Shown here piece by piece: positions 15,982 through 24,680 of a stretch of DNA of 64,000 bases. A model generated the notes under the pieces. That model made no database searches, was not told where the DNA came from, and worked only from the letters and a program-made list of their open reading frames with translations. The stretch comes from Polaromonas jejuensis NBRC 106434 (GTDB taxonomy: Bacteria; Pseudomonadota; Gammaproteobacteria; Burkholderiales; Burkholderiaceae_C), in contig NZ_BCYO01000001.1 in assembly GCF_001598235.1 (NCBI RefSeq), forward strand, positions 372,001 to 436,000. The letters run 5' to 3'. The translations under genes were made by a program, and so were the position numbers. Each line of letters begins with the position of its first letter. The stretch's first letter is position 1.

Positions 15982-17427
15982 TCAGACCGTTGCCCCCCCA
16001 TGGTCGCGGAGCACTTCCAGCAGCCTGGCGTGAATGCCGCCAAACCCCCCGTTGCTCATGCACAGTAAATGATCGCCCGGCCGCGCGGCGGCCTTGACCT
16101 GCTCCAGCAGCTGCTCGATGTTGTCCGCCACCTGGGCACGGTCGCCCATGGGCACCAGGGCGGCGCGGGCATCCCAGTCCAGCCCGCCGGCGTGGCAGAA
16201 GGCCAGGTCGGCCTGCTCCAGGCTCCAGGGCAGTTGCGCCGTCATGGTGCCCAGCTTCATGGTGTTGCTGCGCGGCTCGAAGATGGCCAGGATGCGTTCA
16301 CCGCCTTTCCCCCCGCCTTCGAGCTGGCGGCGCAGGCCGTCCACCGTGGTGTGGATGGCGGTCGGGTGGTGGGCAAAGTCGTCATACACCGTGATGTCGC
16401 CGCCTGGGCGATGAATCACGCCGCGCACTTCCATGCGGCGCTTGACGTTCTGGAAGTCGGCCAGCGCCCGGGCGGCGACCTCGGGTGCCACGCCCACATG
16501 TTCGGCCGCGGCGATGGCGGCCAGCGCATTGAGCTGGTTGTGCATGCCGCTGATGCCCCACTGAACGTGCGCCACGGTCTGGCCGGCCTTGAGTACCTTG
16601 AAGTCGTGCGGCTCACCCTGGGCCGTGAAGCCGCTTTGATTGACCGGGCTGCTGCCGAAGAGCACACGCTCACTCCAGTAGCCTTGGGCCAGCACGCGCT
16701 GCAGGCTGTCTTCAGTGGCGTTGACGACCACGCGGCCTTGCGAGGGGATGGTGCGCACGAGGTGATGAAACTGCCGCTCGATCGCCGCCAGGTCGTCAAA
16801 AATGTCGGCGTGGTCGAACTCCAGGTTGTTCAGGATGGCCGTGCGCGGACGGTAGTGCACAAACTTGCTGCGCTTGTCGAAGAAGGCGGTGTCGTATTCG
16901 TCGGCTTCGATCACAAAGGTGTTGCCCTTGCCCAGGCGCGCCGACACGCCGAAGTTGAGCGGCACGCCGCCGACCAGAAAACCGGGCTGCAGCCCGGCCT
17001 GCTCCAGAATCCAGGCCAGCATGGCGGTAGTGGTGGTCTTGCCGTGCGTGCCGGCCACCGCCAGCACATGGCGCGGGCCGGTGGCGTGGTGGGTGGGGTG
17101 GTGCAGCACATGGCCGGAGAGCCATTGCGGGCCGCTGGTATAGGGCAGGCCGCTGTTCAGGATGGCTTCCATGAGCGGGTATTTGGGGCTGCCATCGGCC
17201 AGGCGCGCCCGCGAAACCACATTGCCGACCACAAACACATCGGGCGCAAAAGCCAGCTGGTCGGCGCCATAGCCTTCAATCAAGTCAATGCCCAGGCCGC
17301 GCAACTGGTCACTCATGGGCGGATAGACGCCGCTGTCGCAACCCGTCACCTTGTGCCCCGCCTCGCGCGCCAGGGCGGCCAGGCCGCCCATGAAGGTCCC
17401 GCAAATTCCCAGAATATGTATGTGCAT
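15982..17427 (-). CDS. mpl: UDP-MurNAc:L-Ala-gamma-D-Glu-meso-DAP ligase (Mpl)
   Basis: Murein-recycling ligase that joins UDP-N-acetylmuramate to the L-Ala-D-Glu-DAP tripeptide. Start ATG 17427 gives MHIHILGICGTFMGGLAALA, the standard N-terminus, and 481 residues. The ATP site is AGTHGKTTTTAMLAWILEQ; further Mur-ligase motifs are VIEADEYDTAFFDKRSKF, LNNLEFDHADIF and DDFAHHPTAI. The same recycling pathway uses AmpD, encoded at 30098. Confidence 0.96.
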   Translation of the reverse strand: MHIHILGICGTFMGGLAALAREAGHKVTGCDSGVYPPMSDQLRGLGIDLIEGYGADQLAFAPDVFVVGNVVSRARLADGSPKYPLMEAILNSGLPYTSGPQWLSGHVLHHPTHHATGPRHVLAVAGTHGKTTTTAMLAWILEQAGLQPGFLVGGVPLNFGVSARLGKGNTFVIEADEYDTAFFDKRSKFVHYRPRTAILNNLEFDHADIFDDLAAIERQFHHLVRTIPSQGRVVVNATEDSLQRVLAQGYWSERVLFGSSPVNQSGFTAQGEPHDFKVLKAGQTVAHVQWGISGMHNQLNALAAIAAAEHVGVAPEVAARALADFQNVKRRMEVRGVIHRPGGDITVYDDFAHHPTAIHTTVDGLRRQLEGGGKGGERILAIFEPRSNTMKLGTMTAQLPWSLEQADLAFCHAGGLDWDARAALVPMGDRAQVADNIEQLLEQVKAAARPGDHLLCMSNGGFGGIHARLLEVLRDHGGATV

Positions 17428-17514
17428 GGGACTGTATTCTAGGGAGGCTTTCAAGATGGCCCCAGGCCGCAGGGATTCGCTGTTTTCCTGAATGCCCGAG
17501 AGAAAAATGCTTGT

Positions 17515-17556
17515 AGCGCAATAGATGCGGGCGTATCAAGCTATATATTTAATAGC
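17515..17556 (+). repeat. 42-bp dispersed repeat
   Basis: AGCGC-N9-GGGCG-N5-AGCTAT-N7-ATAGC between the divergent mpl and the gene at 17668. Confidence 0.8.
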
Positions 17557-17667
17557 AAATGCGCTGACCGTGAACTTTAGGCGCTGGCCGGCCCCTAACC
17601 CGGGCACAATCATTGGCCCCCACCTGTCCCTAACCTGCCAATTCCCTGGCCTCTGAGCCGGCCGACC

Positions 17668-18276
17668 TTGAACTTGCAAACCCTCAAATCCGAAATTGCC
17701 GCCACCGCCGCTGCGCTGGTGGTGGAAGAAGGCCTCGAATACGGCCCGGCCAAACGCCGCGCGGTCAAGCAGATGACGCTGCCTGCGCGCACCGAATTGC
17801 CCGACAACGACGAACTGGAAGACGCGGTGCGTGAGTACATTGCGCTGTTTTGCGCCGACACCCAGCCCGCTGAACTTTTCGCCCTGCGCGAGTTGGCCCT
17901 GGTCTGGATGGAGCGTTTGAGCCAGTTCCGACCGTATCTGGGCGGCGCCGTCTGGCACGGCACGGCGACGCGCCTGTCAGATATCTATATCCAGCTGTTT
18001 TGCGACGACCCCAAATCGGCTGAAATTGCCCTGATTGAGCACAACGTGGACTACGAGCCGCGCACGGTGACGGGGTTTACCGGCGGCAGTGTGGAGGCGC
18101 TCAGCCTGCGCAGTGTCTGCAAGCCCCTGAATGAAACGGTGGGTGTGCACCTGATGGTCTATGACCACGACGACCTGCGCGGTGCCTTGCGGCCGGACGC
18201 CAAAGGCCGTACACCGCGCGGCGATCTGGCCGCCGTGCAAAAATTGTTGTCTACCCCTTTGGAGTTTGAAAAGTGA
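17668..18276 (+). CDS. Conserved-looking protein of unknown function
   Basis: A 202-residue soluble protein I cannot assign. It begins M(TTG)NLQTLKSEIAATAAALVVE and contains EYGPAKRRAVKQM, HGTATRLSDIYIQLFCDDPK and a C-terminal TPRGDLAAVQKLLST. The last third (AEIALIEHNVDYEPRTVTGF) has some nucleotidyltransferase-like feel, but this is weak. The start is TTG with no strong ribosome binding site, so the N-terminus is uncertain. It is divergent from mpl and its stop overlaps the next gene by four bases, so the two are coupled. Confidence 0.75.
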   Translation: MNLQTLKSEIAATAAALVVEEGLEYGPAKRRAVKQMTLPARTELPDNDELEDAVREYIALFCADTQPAELFALRELALVWMERLSQFRPYLGGAVWHGTATRLSDIYIQLFCDDPKSAEIALIEHNVDYEPRTVTGFTGGSVEALSLRSVCKPLNETVGVHLMVYDHDDLRGALRPDAKGRTPRGDLAAVQKLLSTPLEFEK

Positions 18277-18833
18277 ATCGCAGAAATATGCTTTATGGCA
18301 GTGTCGCCGCTGTGGCGGGCCTGGCCGGGGCCGGGGCGGCCTGGTGGAAATTCCAGCCGCATGCGCCTGCGCCTGTGCCGGCGCCGGCTGCCGGCGGGGC
18401 GAACGAGGTGGGTCAGGCGGTCGAGGCCTTCTGGCGCCTGAGCTTTGACACGCCCGATGGCCAGCGTCTGGCCATGAGCAGCTTTCGCGGCAAGCCCTTG
18501 CTGGTGAATTTTTGGGCCACCTGGTGCCCGCCTTGCGTGGAAGAGCTGCCCCTGCTGGACTACTTCTACCAGGAAAACAAGGACAAAAACTGGCAAACGG
18601 TGGGCCTGGCCGTTGACCAGCCGAGCGCCGTGCGGACCTGGCTCCAGACCCGGCCGCTGAATTTTCCGGTGGGCATGGCCGGCTTGAGCGGGACCGATCT
18701 GAGCAAGTCGCTCGGCAACCTGGCGGGCAGCCTGCCTTTTTCGGCGGTGTTTGGCGCTTCCGGTGAGCTGCTTCACCGCAAGATTGGCAAAATTCTTCCT
18801 GAAGAACTCGCGCTCTGGGCCAAGCTGAAGTAG
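18273..18833 (+). CDS. TlpA-family thioredoxin-like protein
   Basis: Periplasmic, membrane-anchored thiol-disulfide oxidoreductase of the TlpA/ResA type. GTG start overlapping the previous TGA. Residues 1-25 are a membrane anchor / signal (YGSVAAVAGLAGAGAAWWKF), followed by an Ala/Pro linker and a thioredoxin fold with the active site FWATWCPPC near residue 86 and a cis-Pro loop near GSLPFSAVF. 186 residues. Partner proteins are not evident from context. Confidence 0.9.
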   Translation: MNRRNMLYGSVAAVAGLAGAGAAWWKFQPHAPAPVPAPAAGGANEVGQAVEAFWRLSFDTPDGQRLAMSSFRGKPLLVNFWATWCPPCVEELPLLDYFYQENKDKNWQTVGLAVDQPSAVRTWLQTRPLNFPVGMAGLSGTDLSKSLGNLAGSLPFSAVFGASGELLHRKIGKILPEELALWAKLK

Positions 18834-18836
18834 TTC

Positions 18837-18869
18837 ACCCGGCGCTGAAGGATGGGCCGGGTATTTTTT
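18837..18869 (+). terminator. Intrinsic terminator after the TlpA-like gene
   Basis: ACCCGGC (18837-18843), 12-base loop, GCCGGGT (18856-18862), then A and six T. It separates this transcript from accB. Confidence 0.8.
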
Positions 18870-19192
18870 GTTGATCAACGCAGAAATTGTTCCAAAAGCG
18901 CTGGATTTGCATCTAACTGCGTTTTCCTGCTGAGATCTGACGGGTCGCTTGCCGACCCTCACGCACCCGCCCGGGGTCGGTCTGTCCCGGTCCTGGCATG
19001 ATGTACACTCTGCGCTTTCCCGGGATTCCCCTTGGTAACTCCGTGTAATAATTGCCTGATAGGCGCTTTAGAGCGTAAAAGCGGAGAGTAAGCGAGAAAA
19101 GGCCGAGGATCGGCGCTCGCATCAGCTCCGTGTCAATACAAGCTGTGTGCCGAAATTCCTGCGCCAGCATCTACCGTCGTTGGAGAGAATCT
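18870..19192. other. 323-base upstream region of accB without a recognised gene
   Basis: No coding sequence could be supported. It must hold the accBC promoter; TACACT at 19004-19009 is a possible -10, but no good -35 is seen. In many proteobacteria aroQ (type II dehydroquinase) precedes accB; nothing resembling it is present here. Confidence 0.4.
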
Positions 19193-19642
19193 ATGGATTT
19201 AAGAAAACTCAAGACCCTGATCGACCTCGTTTCAGAGTCCAATGTGTCTGAGCTTGAGATTACCGAAGCCGAAGGCAAGGTACGCATCGTCAAATCCAGC
19301 GGCGCTCCGGTCGTGATGCAGCAACCCGCTGTTGCCATGGTAGCAGCACCCGTTCCCGTCAGCGCACCCGCAGCACCTGCGGCCGATGCCGCACCCGCGG
19401 CCCCGGCAGGCCATGCCGTCAAATCGCCAATGGTCGGCACTTTCTACCGCTCCTCCAGCCCCGGGGCCAAGCCCTTTGTGGAAGTCGGCAGCGCGGTCAA
19501 GGAAGGCGAAACGATCTGCATCATTGAGGCCATGAAGATCCTCAACGAGATCGAGGCCGACAAATCGGGCACCATCACCCAGATCCTTTCGGAAAATGGT
19601 CAGGCCGTGGAATACGGTCAGCCCCTCTTCATCATTGAGTAA
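19193..19642 (+). CDS. accB: Acetyl-CoA carboxylase biotin carboxyl carrier protein
   Basis: Carries the biotin of acetyl-CoA carboxylase, first step of fatty acid synthesis. The start ATG 19193 ([16 protein letters not shown]) has GGAG upstream and gives 149 residues; the longer frame from 19130 is rejected. An Ala/Pro linker (residues 45-75) leads to the biotinyl domain with the biotinylation motif [15 protein letters not shown]. The accC gene follows after 40 bases. Confidence 0.96.
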   Translation: MDLRKLKTLIDLVSESNVSELEITEAEGKVRIVKSSGAPVVMQQPAVAMVAAPVPVSAPAAPAADAAPAAPAGHAVKSPMVGTFYRSSSPGAKPFVEVGSAVKEGETICIIEAMKILNEIEADKSGTITQILSENGQAVEYGQPLFIIE

Positions 19643-19682
19643 GCGGGCGCATGCCTCCTTTTAAAACCAGGCTGACCGACGC

Positions 19683-21032
19683 ATGTTCAAGAAAATACTG
19701 ATCGCCAACAGGGGGGAGATTGCCCTGAGAATCCAGCGCGCCTGCCGGGAACTCGGCGTCAAGGCCGTGATGGTTTACTCCGAAGCGGACCGCGAGGCGA
19801 AATACATCAAGCTGGCTGACGAGTCGGTGTGCATCGGGCCCGCACCTTCGGCCCATAGCTACCTCAACATGCCCGCCATCATTTCGGCCGCCGAGGTCAC
19901 CGACGCCGAGGCCATTCACCCGGGCTACGGTTTCCTGAGCGAGAACGCCGACTTTGCCGAGCGGGTTGAAAAAAGCGGCTTCAAGTTCATCGGCCCCACG
20001 CCGGAGTCCATCCGCATCATGGGTGACAAGGTTTCGGCCAAGCAGACCATGATCAAGGCCGGCGTGCCCTGCGTGCCCGGCTCCGAGGGCGCCTTGCCCG
20101 ACGACGCGGTGGTGATCAAGCGCATCGCCAAGCAGATCGGCTACCCGGTCATCATCAAGGCCGCCGGCGGCGGCGGCGGCCGCGGCATGCGCGTGGTACA
20201 CACCGAGGCGGCCCTGCTGCATGCGGTGCAGACCACCAAGGCCGAGGCCGGCGCGGCCTTCGGCAACCCCGAGGTCTACATGGAGAAATTCCTGCAGAAC
20301 CCGCGGCACATTGAAATCCAGATCCTGGCCGACCAGTATAAAAATGCGGTCTGGCTCGGCGAGCGGGACTGCTCCATGCAGCGCCGCCACCAGAAAGTCA
20401 TTGAAGAAGCGCCGGCGCCTGGCATTCCGCGCAAATTGATCGACAAAATCGGCGAGCGCTGCGTGGCGGCCGTCAAGAAAATTGGCTACCGCGGTGCCGG
20501 TACCTTCGAGTTTCTCTACGAGAACGGCGAGTTCTACTTCATTGAGATGAATACCCGCGTGCAGGTGGAGCACCCGGTCACGGAGTGGATCACGGGCGTT
20601 GACATTGTGAGAACCCAGATCATGGTGGCGGCCGGTGAAAGGCTGCCCTTTGTTCAGCGCGACATCCAGCTCAAGGGCCATTCGATCGAATGCCGCATCA
20701 ATGCGGAAGACCCTTACAAGTTCGTCCCCTCGCCAGGCCGCATCACGAACTGGCACACGCCGGGTGGTCCGGGCGTGCGGGTGGATTCGCATATTTATGC
20801 CAACTATTTCGTGCCACCCAACTACGACTCGATGATAGGCAAGATCATCGTGCATGGCGATACGCGCGAGCAGGCGCTGGCGCGCATGAGCACGGCGCTG
20901 GCCGAAACCGTGGTGGAAGGCATCAACACCAACATTCCGCTGCACCGCGAACTCATGGTGGACGCCAAGTTCATGGACGGCGGCACCAATATCCACTACC
21001 TTGAAGAGTGGCTGTCCAAGCGAGAACGTTAG
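19683..21032 (+). CDS. accC: Acetyl-CoA carboxylase biotin carboxylase subunit
   Basis: ATP-grasp enzyme that carboxylates the biotin on AccB. 449 residues: [23 protein letters not shown]-binding glycine loop [12 protein letters not shown] near residue 160, the carboxylase signatures [15 protein letters not shown] and [14 protein letters not shown], and the C-terminal [16 protein letters not shown]. Cotranscribed with accB. Confidence 0.98.
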   Translation: MFKKILIANRGEIALRIQRACRELGVKAVMVYSEADREAKYIKLADESVCIGPAPSAHSYLNMPAIISAAEVTDAEAIHPGYGFLSENADFAERVEKSGFKFIGPTPESIRIMGDKVSAKQTMIKAGVPCVPGSEGALPDDAVVIKRIAKQIGYPVIIKAAGGGGGRGMRVVHTEAALLHAVQTTKAEAGAAFGNPEVYMEKFLQNPRHIEIQILADQYKNAVWLGERDCSMQRRHQKVIEEAPAPGIPRKLIDKIGERCVAAVKKIGYRGAGTFEFLYENGEFYFIEMNTRVQVEHPVTEWITGVDIVRTQIMVAAGERLPFVQRDIQLKGHSIECRINAEDPYKFVPSPGRITNWHTPGGPGVRVDSHIYANYFVPPNYDSMIGKIIVHGDTREQALARMSTALAETVVEGINTNIPLHRELMVDAKFMDGGTNIHYLEEWLSKRER

Positions 21033-21119
21033 CCCCCACGGTCGCTCACTTCGTGTAGCTCCCTGCCCCCCGAGGGGGCTGCTGCGCCTGCGGCCCGGCA
21101 AAGCCGGTTCCGCGGCCCC
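21031..21119 (+). repeat. GC-rich dispersed repeat (family 2) between accC and prmA
   Basis: CCCCCACG, then CACTTCGTGTAG, then CTGCCCCCCGAGGGGGCTG and a GC-rich tail. It begins at the accC stop codon (TAG 21030-21032) and separates accC from prmA. Confidence 0.85.
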
Positions 21120-21168
21120 GGCTTGAATGGAATGCCTGCACCCCTCGGCATACAACTGGCGATAAATA

Positions 21169-22143
21169 ATGTTTGAACTGATCCTGCTGGCTCCCGTCGA
21201 CGAAGTCGAAACACTCAGCGAGGCGCTGGATGCGCTGGATGCGCTCAGCGTGTCGGTGGAGGACGCCGATGCCCAGACGCCGGCCGAGCAGGCGCTGTTC
21301 GGCGAGCCCGGCATGCCGCCGCCCAAAGCGGGCTGGGAGCGTTCGCGCATGGTGTCGCTGTTCGCCACCGAGGCGCTGGCGCGCGACGCCGCGTCGGTGC
21401 TGGCTGCGCAGGATTTTTTCGCCGGCTGCCAGGTCGTGGCGATTCAGGCCGTGCCCGAGCAGGACTGGGTGCGGCTGACGCAATCGCAGTTCACACCGGT
21501 GGAGATCACCCCCGAGTTCTGGATCGTGCCGACCTGGCATGAGCCCCCCGCGCAGGCAAAGCAGGTGATCCGGCTGGATCCGGGCCTGGCTTTTGGTACC
21601 GGCACGCATCCGACCACGCGCATGTGCTTGCGCTGGATAGCAGCACACGGTACCCCCACTCTCGGCACTGACGTGTCCTCGCTGCCCCCCGAGGGGGCTG
21701 AACTTGCTCGGGGCGGCCCTTCGCTGCGTTCGGGCGCTCCGGGAAAATCACTGGGACGGGTTCTTGACTACGGCTGCGGCTCAGGCATCCTGGCCATCGG
21801 TGCCGCCAAGTTTGGAGCGGCGGACATCGATGCCGTCGATATCGACGAAGCGGCGGTCGAGTCCACGCACGCCAATGCAGAGGCCAATCATGTGCGCCTC
21901 AACGCGGGCTTGCCCGACAAGGCCGTCGGCGCCTACCAGACCGTGCTGGCCAATATTCTGGCGACGCCGCTGAAGGTGCTGGCGCCGCTGCTGTGCGCGC
22001 ATGTAGCAGAAGGCGGGCATCTGGTGCTGGCCGGCATTCTGGAGCGACAGGCCGACGAGCTCAAGGCCGCCTACGCACCCTACTGCCAGCTCCAGGTGCA
22101 TGACAGTGAAGACGGATGGATACTGATGACCGCGGGGCTTTGA
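21169..22143 (+). CDS. prmA: Ribosomal protein L11 methyltransferase, with a repeat-encoded insert
   Basis: SAM-dependent methyltransferase that trimethylates ribosomal protein L11. The N-terminal substrate domain and the catalytic motifs are all present: DPGLAFGTGTHPTTRMCLRW, the SAM site VLDYGCGSGILAIGAAKFGA, AVDIDEAAVESTHANAEAN and VLANILATPLKVLAPLL. Between the first two motifs lies TPTLGTDVSSLPPEGAEL and about ten further residues up to LGRVLDYG, encoded by a copy of GC-rich repeat family 2. The frame is kept. At 324 residues it is about 25-30 longer than usual. It probably still works, as the insert falls between the FGTGTHPTT loop and motif I. Confidence 0.94.
   Translation: MFELILLAPVDEVETLSEALDALDALSVSVEDADAQTPAEQALFGEPGMPPPKAGWERSRMVSLFATEALARDAASVLAAQDFFAGCQVVAIQAVPEQDWVRLTQSQFTPVEITPEFWIVPTWHEPPAQAKQVIRLDPGLAFGTGTHPTTRMCLRWIAAHGTPTLGTDVSSLPPEGAELARGGPSLRSGAPGKSLGRVLDYGCGSGILAIGAAKFGAADIDAVDIDEAAVESTHANAEANHVRLNAGLPDKAVGAYQTVLANILATPLKVLAPLLCAHVAEGGHLVLAGILERQADELKAAYAPYCQLQVHDSEDGWILMTAGL
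21653..21735 (+). repeat. GC-rich dispersed repeat (family 2) inside prmA
   Basis: CCCCCACTCTCGGCACTGAC, then GCTGCCCCCCGAGGGGGCTG, then CTTGCTCGGGGCGGCCCTTC. Same block order as the other three copies, read in frame by prmA. Confidence 0.85.
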
Positions 22144-22219
22144 GCTCGCCTCAGACCCGCGCCCTTCAGCGCTTTCCCGCCATGGCTTTGGGGCTACGGC
22201 CCCTACAATACAGCGCTAA

Positions 22220-23302
22220 ATGAGCCTGATTACGCGCTGCCCCGCCTGCGGCACGATGTTCAAAGTCGTGACCGATCAACTCAAAGTCTCCCAGGGCTGG
22301 GTGCGATGCGGGCATTGCGCCGAGGTGTTTGATGCCTCCCTGCATCTGCAGCCGCGCGACACGACCGGGCTGGAGCCTTCGGCCCTGGCGCCCGAACGCA
22401 TGCCGGAAATTCAGCCGCCCCCCCAGCAGCCGGCAGAGGACCCGGTGGCGCCCGCGAGCGTGCCGCCGCAAGCGGCATGGGCGCCGGCGAGGTCCTTCGC
22501 CGACAACCTGACGCCGGCATGGTCCAGGCCGGACGAGATGATGCAGGAGGCGCAGGACAGCGCCGCCGATTTTGACCCCATCCGCTGGAAACTGGCGCAA
22601 CAGGAGCGCCAGCCGCAGGAAGGCGAGGCGCCGCCGCGACGGCCGGAACTGGTGCGCACCGCGACCGTGGATGAAGCCACTGCGTCGGACTTCGAGCCGT
22701 CCGGCGTGGTCGACTCAACGGTGGCCCACGATGTCGCCGAGGTTTCTTTCGTGCGTGACGCGCGGCGCAAGGCCTTTTGGAAAAAGCCGCTGGCACGCGG
22801 GTCGCTGGGTATTTTGTCGCTGCTGCTGCTGGCCCTGCTGGCATTGCAGTGGGTCATGCAGCAAAAAGACAGCCTGGCGGCGCTGGAGCCGCGATTCCTT
22901 CCCGTGCTTCAGGCGCTTTGCGGCCCGCTGCGCTGTGAGATCCGGCCGCCGCGTCACATCGAGTCGCTGGTGATTGACAGCTCCAACTTCAACAAAATCG
23001 GCCCGGACGGGTATCGCCTCAGCTTCGCGCTCAAGAACACCAGTGCGATGGCGCTGGAAATGCCTTCTTTGGAGGTGACCCTGACCGACACCCGGGACCA
23101 GGCGGTGCTGCGGCGCGTTCTGGCGCCTGCGCAGTATGGCGCCAGCACCGCCACGCTGGCGGCGCAGTCCGAGCTGGCCGGCGTCGTGCTCATGACAGTT
23201 TCAGGCGATGAGGGCCGCGCTGCCTCGCCGTCGCCGTCTTCTTCCGCCCCGGCCGCGCCTTGGCGTGTGGCCGGTTACCGTGTCCTGGCTTTTTACCCTT
23301 GA
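22220..23302 (+). CDS. MJ0042-type zinc-ribbon protein with DUF3426 domain
   Basis: Membrane protein of unknown function found beside prmA in many betaproteobacteria. The N-terminus MSLITRCPACGTMFKVVTDQ...VRCGHC is the MJ0042 zinc ribbon (two CxxC pairs); a long Pro/Ala-rich linker follows, then one membrane helix near residue 200 (LGILSLLLLALLALQWVM) and the C-terminal DUF3426 domain (PDGYRLSFALKNTSAMALEM). 360 residues. It lies 76 bases after prmA. Confidence 0.88.
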   Translation: MSLITRCPACGTMFKVVTDQLKVSQGWVRCGHCAEVFDASLHLQPRDTTGLEPSALAPERMPEIQPPPQQPAEDPVAPASVPPQAAWAPARSFADNLTPAWSRPDEMMQEAQDSAADFDPIRWKLAQQERQPQEGEAPPRRPELVRTATVDEATASDFEPSGVVDSTVAHDVAEVSFVRDARRKAFWKKPLARGSLGILSLLLLALLALQWVMQQKDSLAALEPRFLPVLQALCGPLRCEIRPPRHIESLVIDSSNFNKIGPDGYRLSFALKNTSAMALEMPSLEVTLTDTRDQAVLRRVLAPAQYGASTATLAAQSELAGVVLMTVSGDEGRAASPSPSSSAPAAPWRVAGYRVLAFYP

Positions 23303-23318
23303 TTGAATAGAGAACTGA

Positions 23319-24221
23319 ATGTCTGCTGTAATTTGTGGCTCCCTCGCGTTTGACACCATCATGACTTTTGAGGGGCGCTTCTCGGAGCAGATCCTGCCCG
23401 ACCAGTTGCACATCCTCAATGTGTCTTTCCTGGTACCGGCCCTGCGCCGCGAATTCGGCGGCTGCGCCGGCAACATCGCCTACGGCCTCAGGCAGCTTGG
23501 CGGCACGCCGCTGCCCATGGCCACGGTGGGCAGCGACGGCGCCGACTATGTGGCGCGCATGAAAACCCAGGGCATCAGCACCGAGTTTGTCCGCCAGGTC
23601 GGCGATACCTATACCGCGCAGGCCATGATCATGACCGACCGCGACAACAACCAGATCACGGCCTTTCATCCGGGCGCGATGATGCAGGCCCACAGCACCC
23701 GCATCGAGGCCCGCAGCGATATCAAGCTGGGCATTATTTCGCCTGATGGGCGCGATGCCATGCTGCAGCACGCCGAACAGTTCAAGGCGGCCGGTATTCC
23801 CTTTGTGTTTGATCCGGGGCAGGGCCTGCCCATGTTTGACGGCAAGGAGCTGGCGCATTTCGTCGACCTGGCCACCTGGGTGACGGTCAATGACTACGAA
23901 GCCAGAATGCTCAGCGACCGTACGGCGCTGTCCTGTGCCGACATTTCCCGTCGGGTGCAGGGCCTGGTGGTGACACTGGGGGACCAAGGCAGCGAGGTCT
24001 GGATTGACGGGGAGAAAACCGTGATTGCCCCGGTCAAGGCCGAAGCGGTGGTCGATCCGACGGGTTGCGGTGATGCGTTCCGCGGCGCGCTGCTTTATGG
24101 TCTGGAGCAGGGCTGGTCGCTGGCGCGCTGCGCCGCGCTGGGGAACCGGGTGGGTGCGCTCAAGATCGCCAGCCGTGGGGGTCAGAATTACACCCTGGAT
24201 GCGATTGAAATCGAGTCCTAG
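23319..24221 (+). CDS. PfkB-family sugar/nucleoside kinase
   Basis: Ribokinase-fold kinase, closest in style to adenosine-kinase-like members of the family. 300 residues: MSAVICGSLAFDTIM start, the glycine-rich FGGCAGNIAYGLRQLGG motif, and the C-terminal catalytic signature DPTGCGDAFRGALLYGLE with the base Asp. The phosphate acceptor is not clear from sequence. It follows the DUF3426 gene by 16 bases and is probably cotranscribed with it. Confidence 0.9.
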   Translation: MSAVICGSLAFDTIMTFEGRFSEQILPDQLHILNVSFLVPALRREFGGCAGNIAYGLRQLGGTPLPMATVGSDGADYVARMKTQGISTEFVRQVGDTYTAQAMIMTDRDNNQITAFHPGAMMQAHSTRIEARSDIKLGIISPDGRDAMLQHAEQFKAAGIPFVFDPGQGLPMFDGKELAHFVDLATWVTVNDYEARMLSDRTALSCADISRRVQGLVVTLGDQGSEVWIDGEKTVIAPVKAEAVVDPTGCGDAFRGALLYGLEQGWSLARCAALGNRVGALKIASRGGQNYTLDAIEIES

Positions 24222-24261
24222 CCCAATCAGGGTGGGTGGTGGCAGCTATTGAATTTGTAGC
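24220..24261 (+). repeat. 42-bp dispersed repeat overlapping the kinase stop codon
   Basis: AGCCC-N9-GGGTG-N5-AGCTAT-N8-TAGC. The first two bases belong to the TAG stop of the PfkB gene. Confidence 0.65.
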
Positions 24262-24263
24262 GA

Positions 24264-24629
24264 TCACTTTTCGGGCGGGTGCGCCGTCATGAGCAGCACA
24301 TTCCAGGCGGCCTGAGCTGCGGCCTGGGCGCTCAGCCGCGGCTGCCTGCGTTTTGAGGTTTCTTCATGCACCAGCGCAATCGCGCTTGGCGGGACTTCCA
24401 GGCAAGCGGCCAGCCACTCGACCAGCGCCTGGTTGGCTTTGCCGTCTACCGGCGGGGCGTGCAGCCGGTGGCGTAGCGCCAGGTGACCGGCTTCACCGTG
24501 CAGGCCCATCGGCTGGGTTTTGGCGGCGTTGGGGACGACGTGCACGTCAATCAGCGCATCCCCATTTTTTTCCACCCGCAAAAAGGCGCGCCGGGTGCAG
24601 TGGCGGGTCTTGTCATGGGTTGGAGTCAA
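24264..24629 (-). CDS. DUF167 / YggU-family protein
   Basis: Small soluble protein of unknown function. Recognised by DVHVVPNAAKTQPMGLHGEA, APPVDGKANQALVEWLA and HEETSKRRQPRLSAQ. The start is unclear: no ATG is in frame, only TTG at 24662, 24629 and 24581 and GTG at 24575. The 24662 start would lie inside the terminator of the upstream H1-like gene, so 24629 or 24581 is more likely. Ends 42 bases from the convergent kinase gene. Confidence 0.75.
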   Translation of the reverse strand: MTPTHDKTRHCTRRAFLRVEKNGDALIDVHVVPNAAKTQPMGLHGEAGHLALRHRLHAPPVDGKANQALVEWLAACLEVPPSAIALVHEETSKRRQPRLSAQAAAQAAWNVLLMTAHPPEK

Positions 24630-24658
24630 AAAAGCCCGACATCTTGCGACATCGGGCT
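24628..24658 (-). terminator. Intrinsic terminator of the histone H1-like gene
   Basis: On the minus strand AGCCCGA, 12-base loop, TCGGGCT, then TTTTT. It begins 23 bases after the stop codon of the gene at 24681-25175. Confidence 0.85.
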
Positions 24659-24680
24659 CCAAGCAGAACGACCGGACTGC

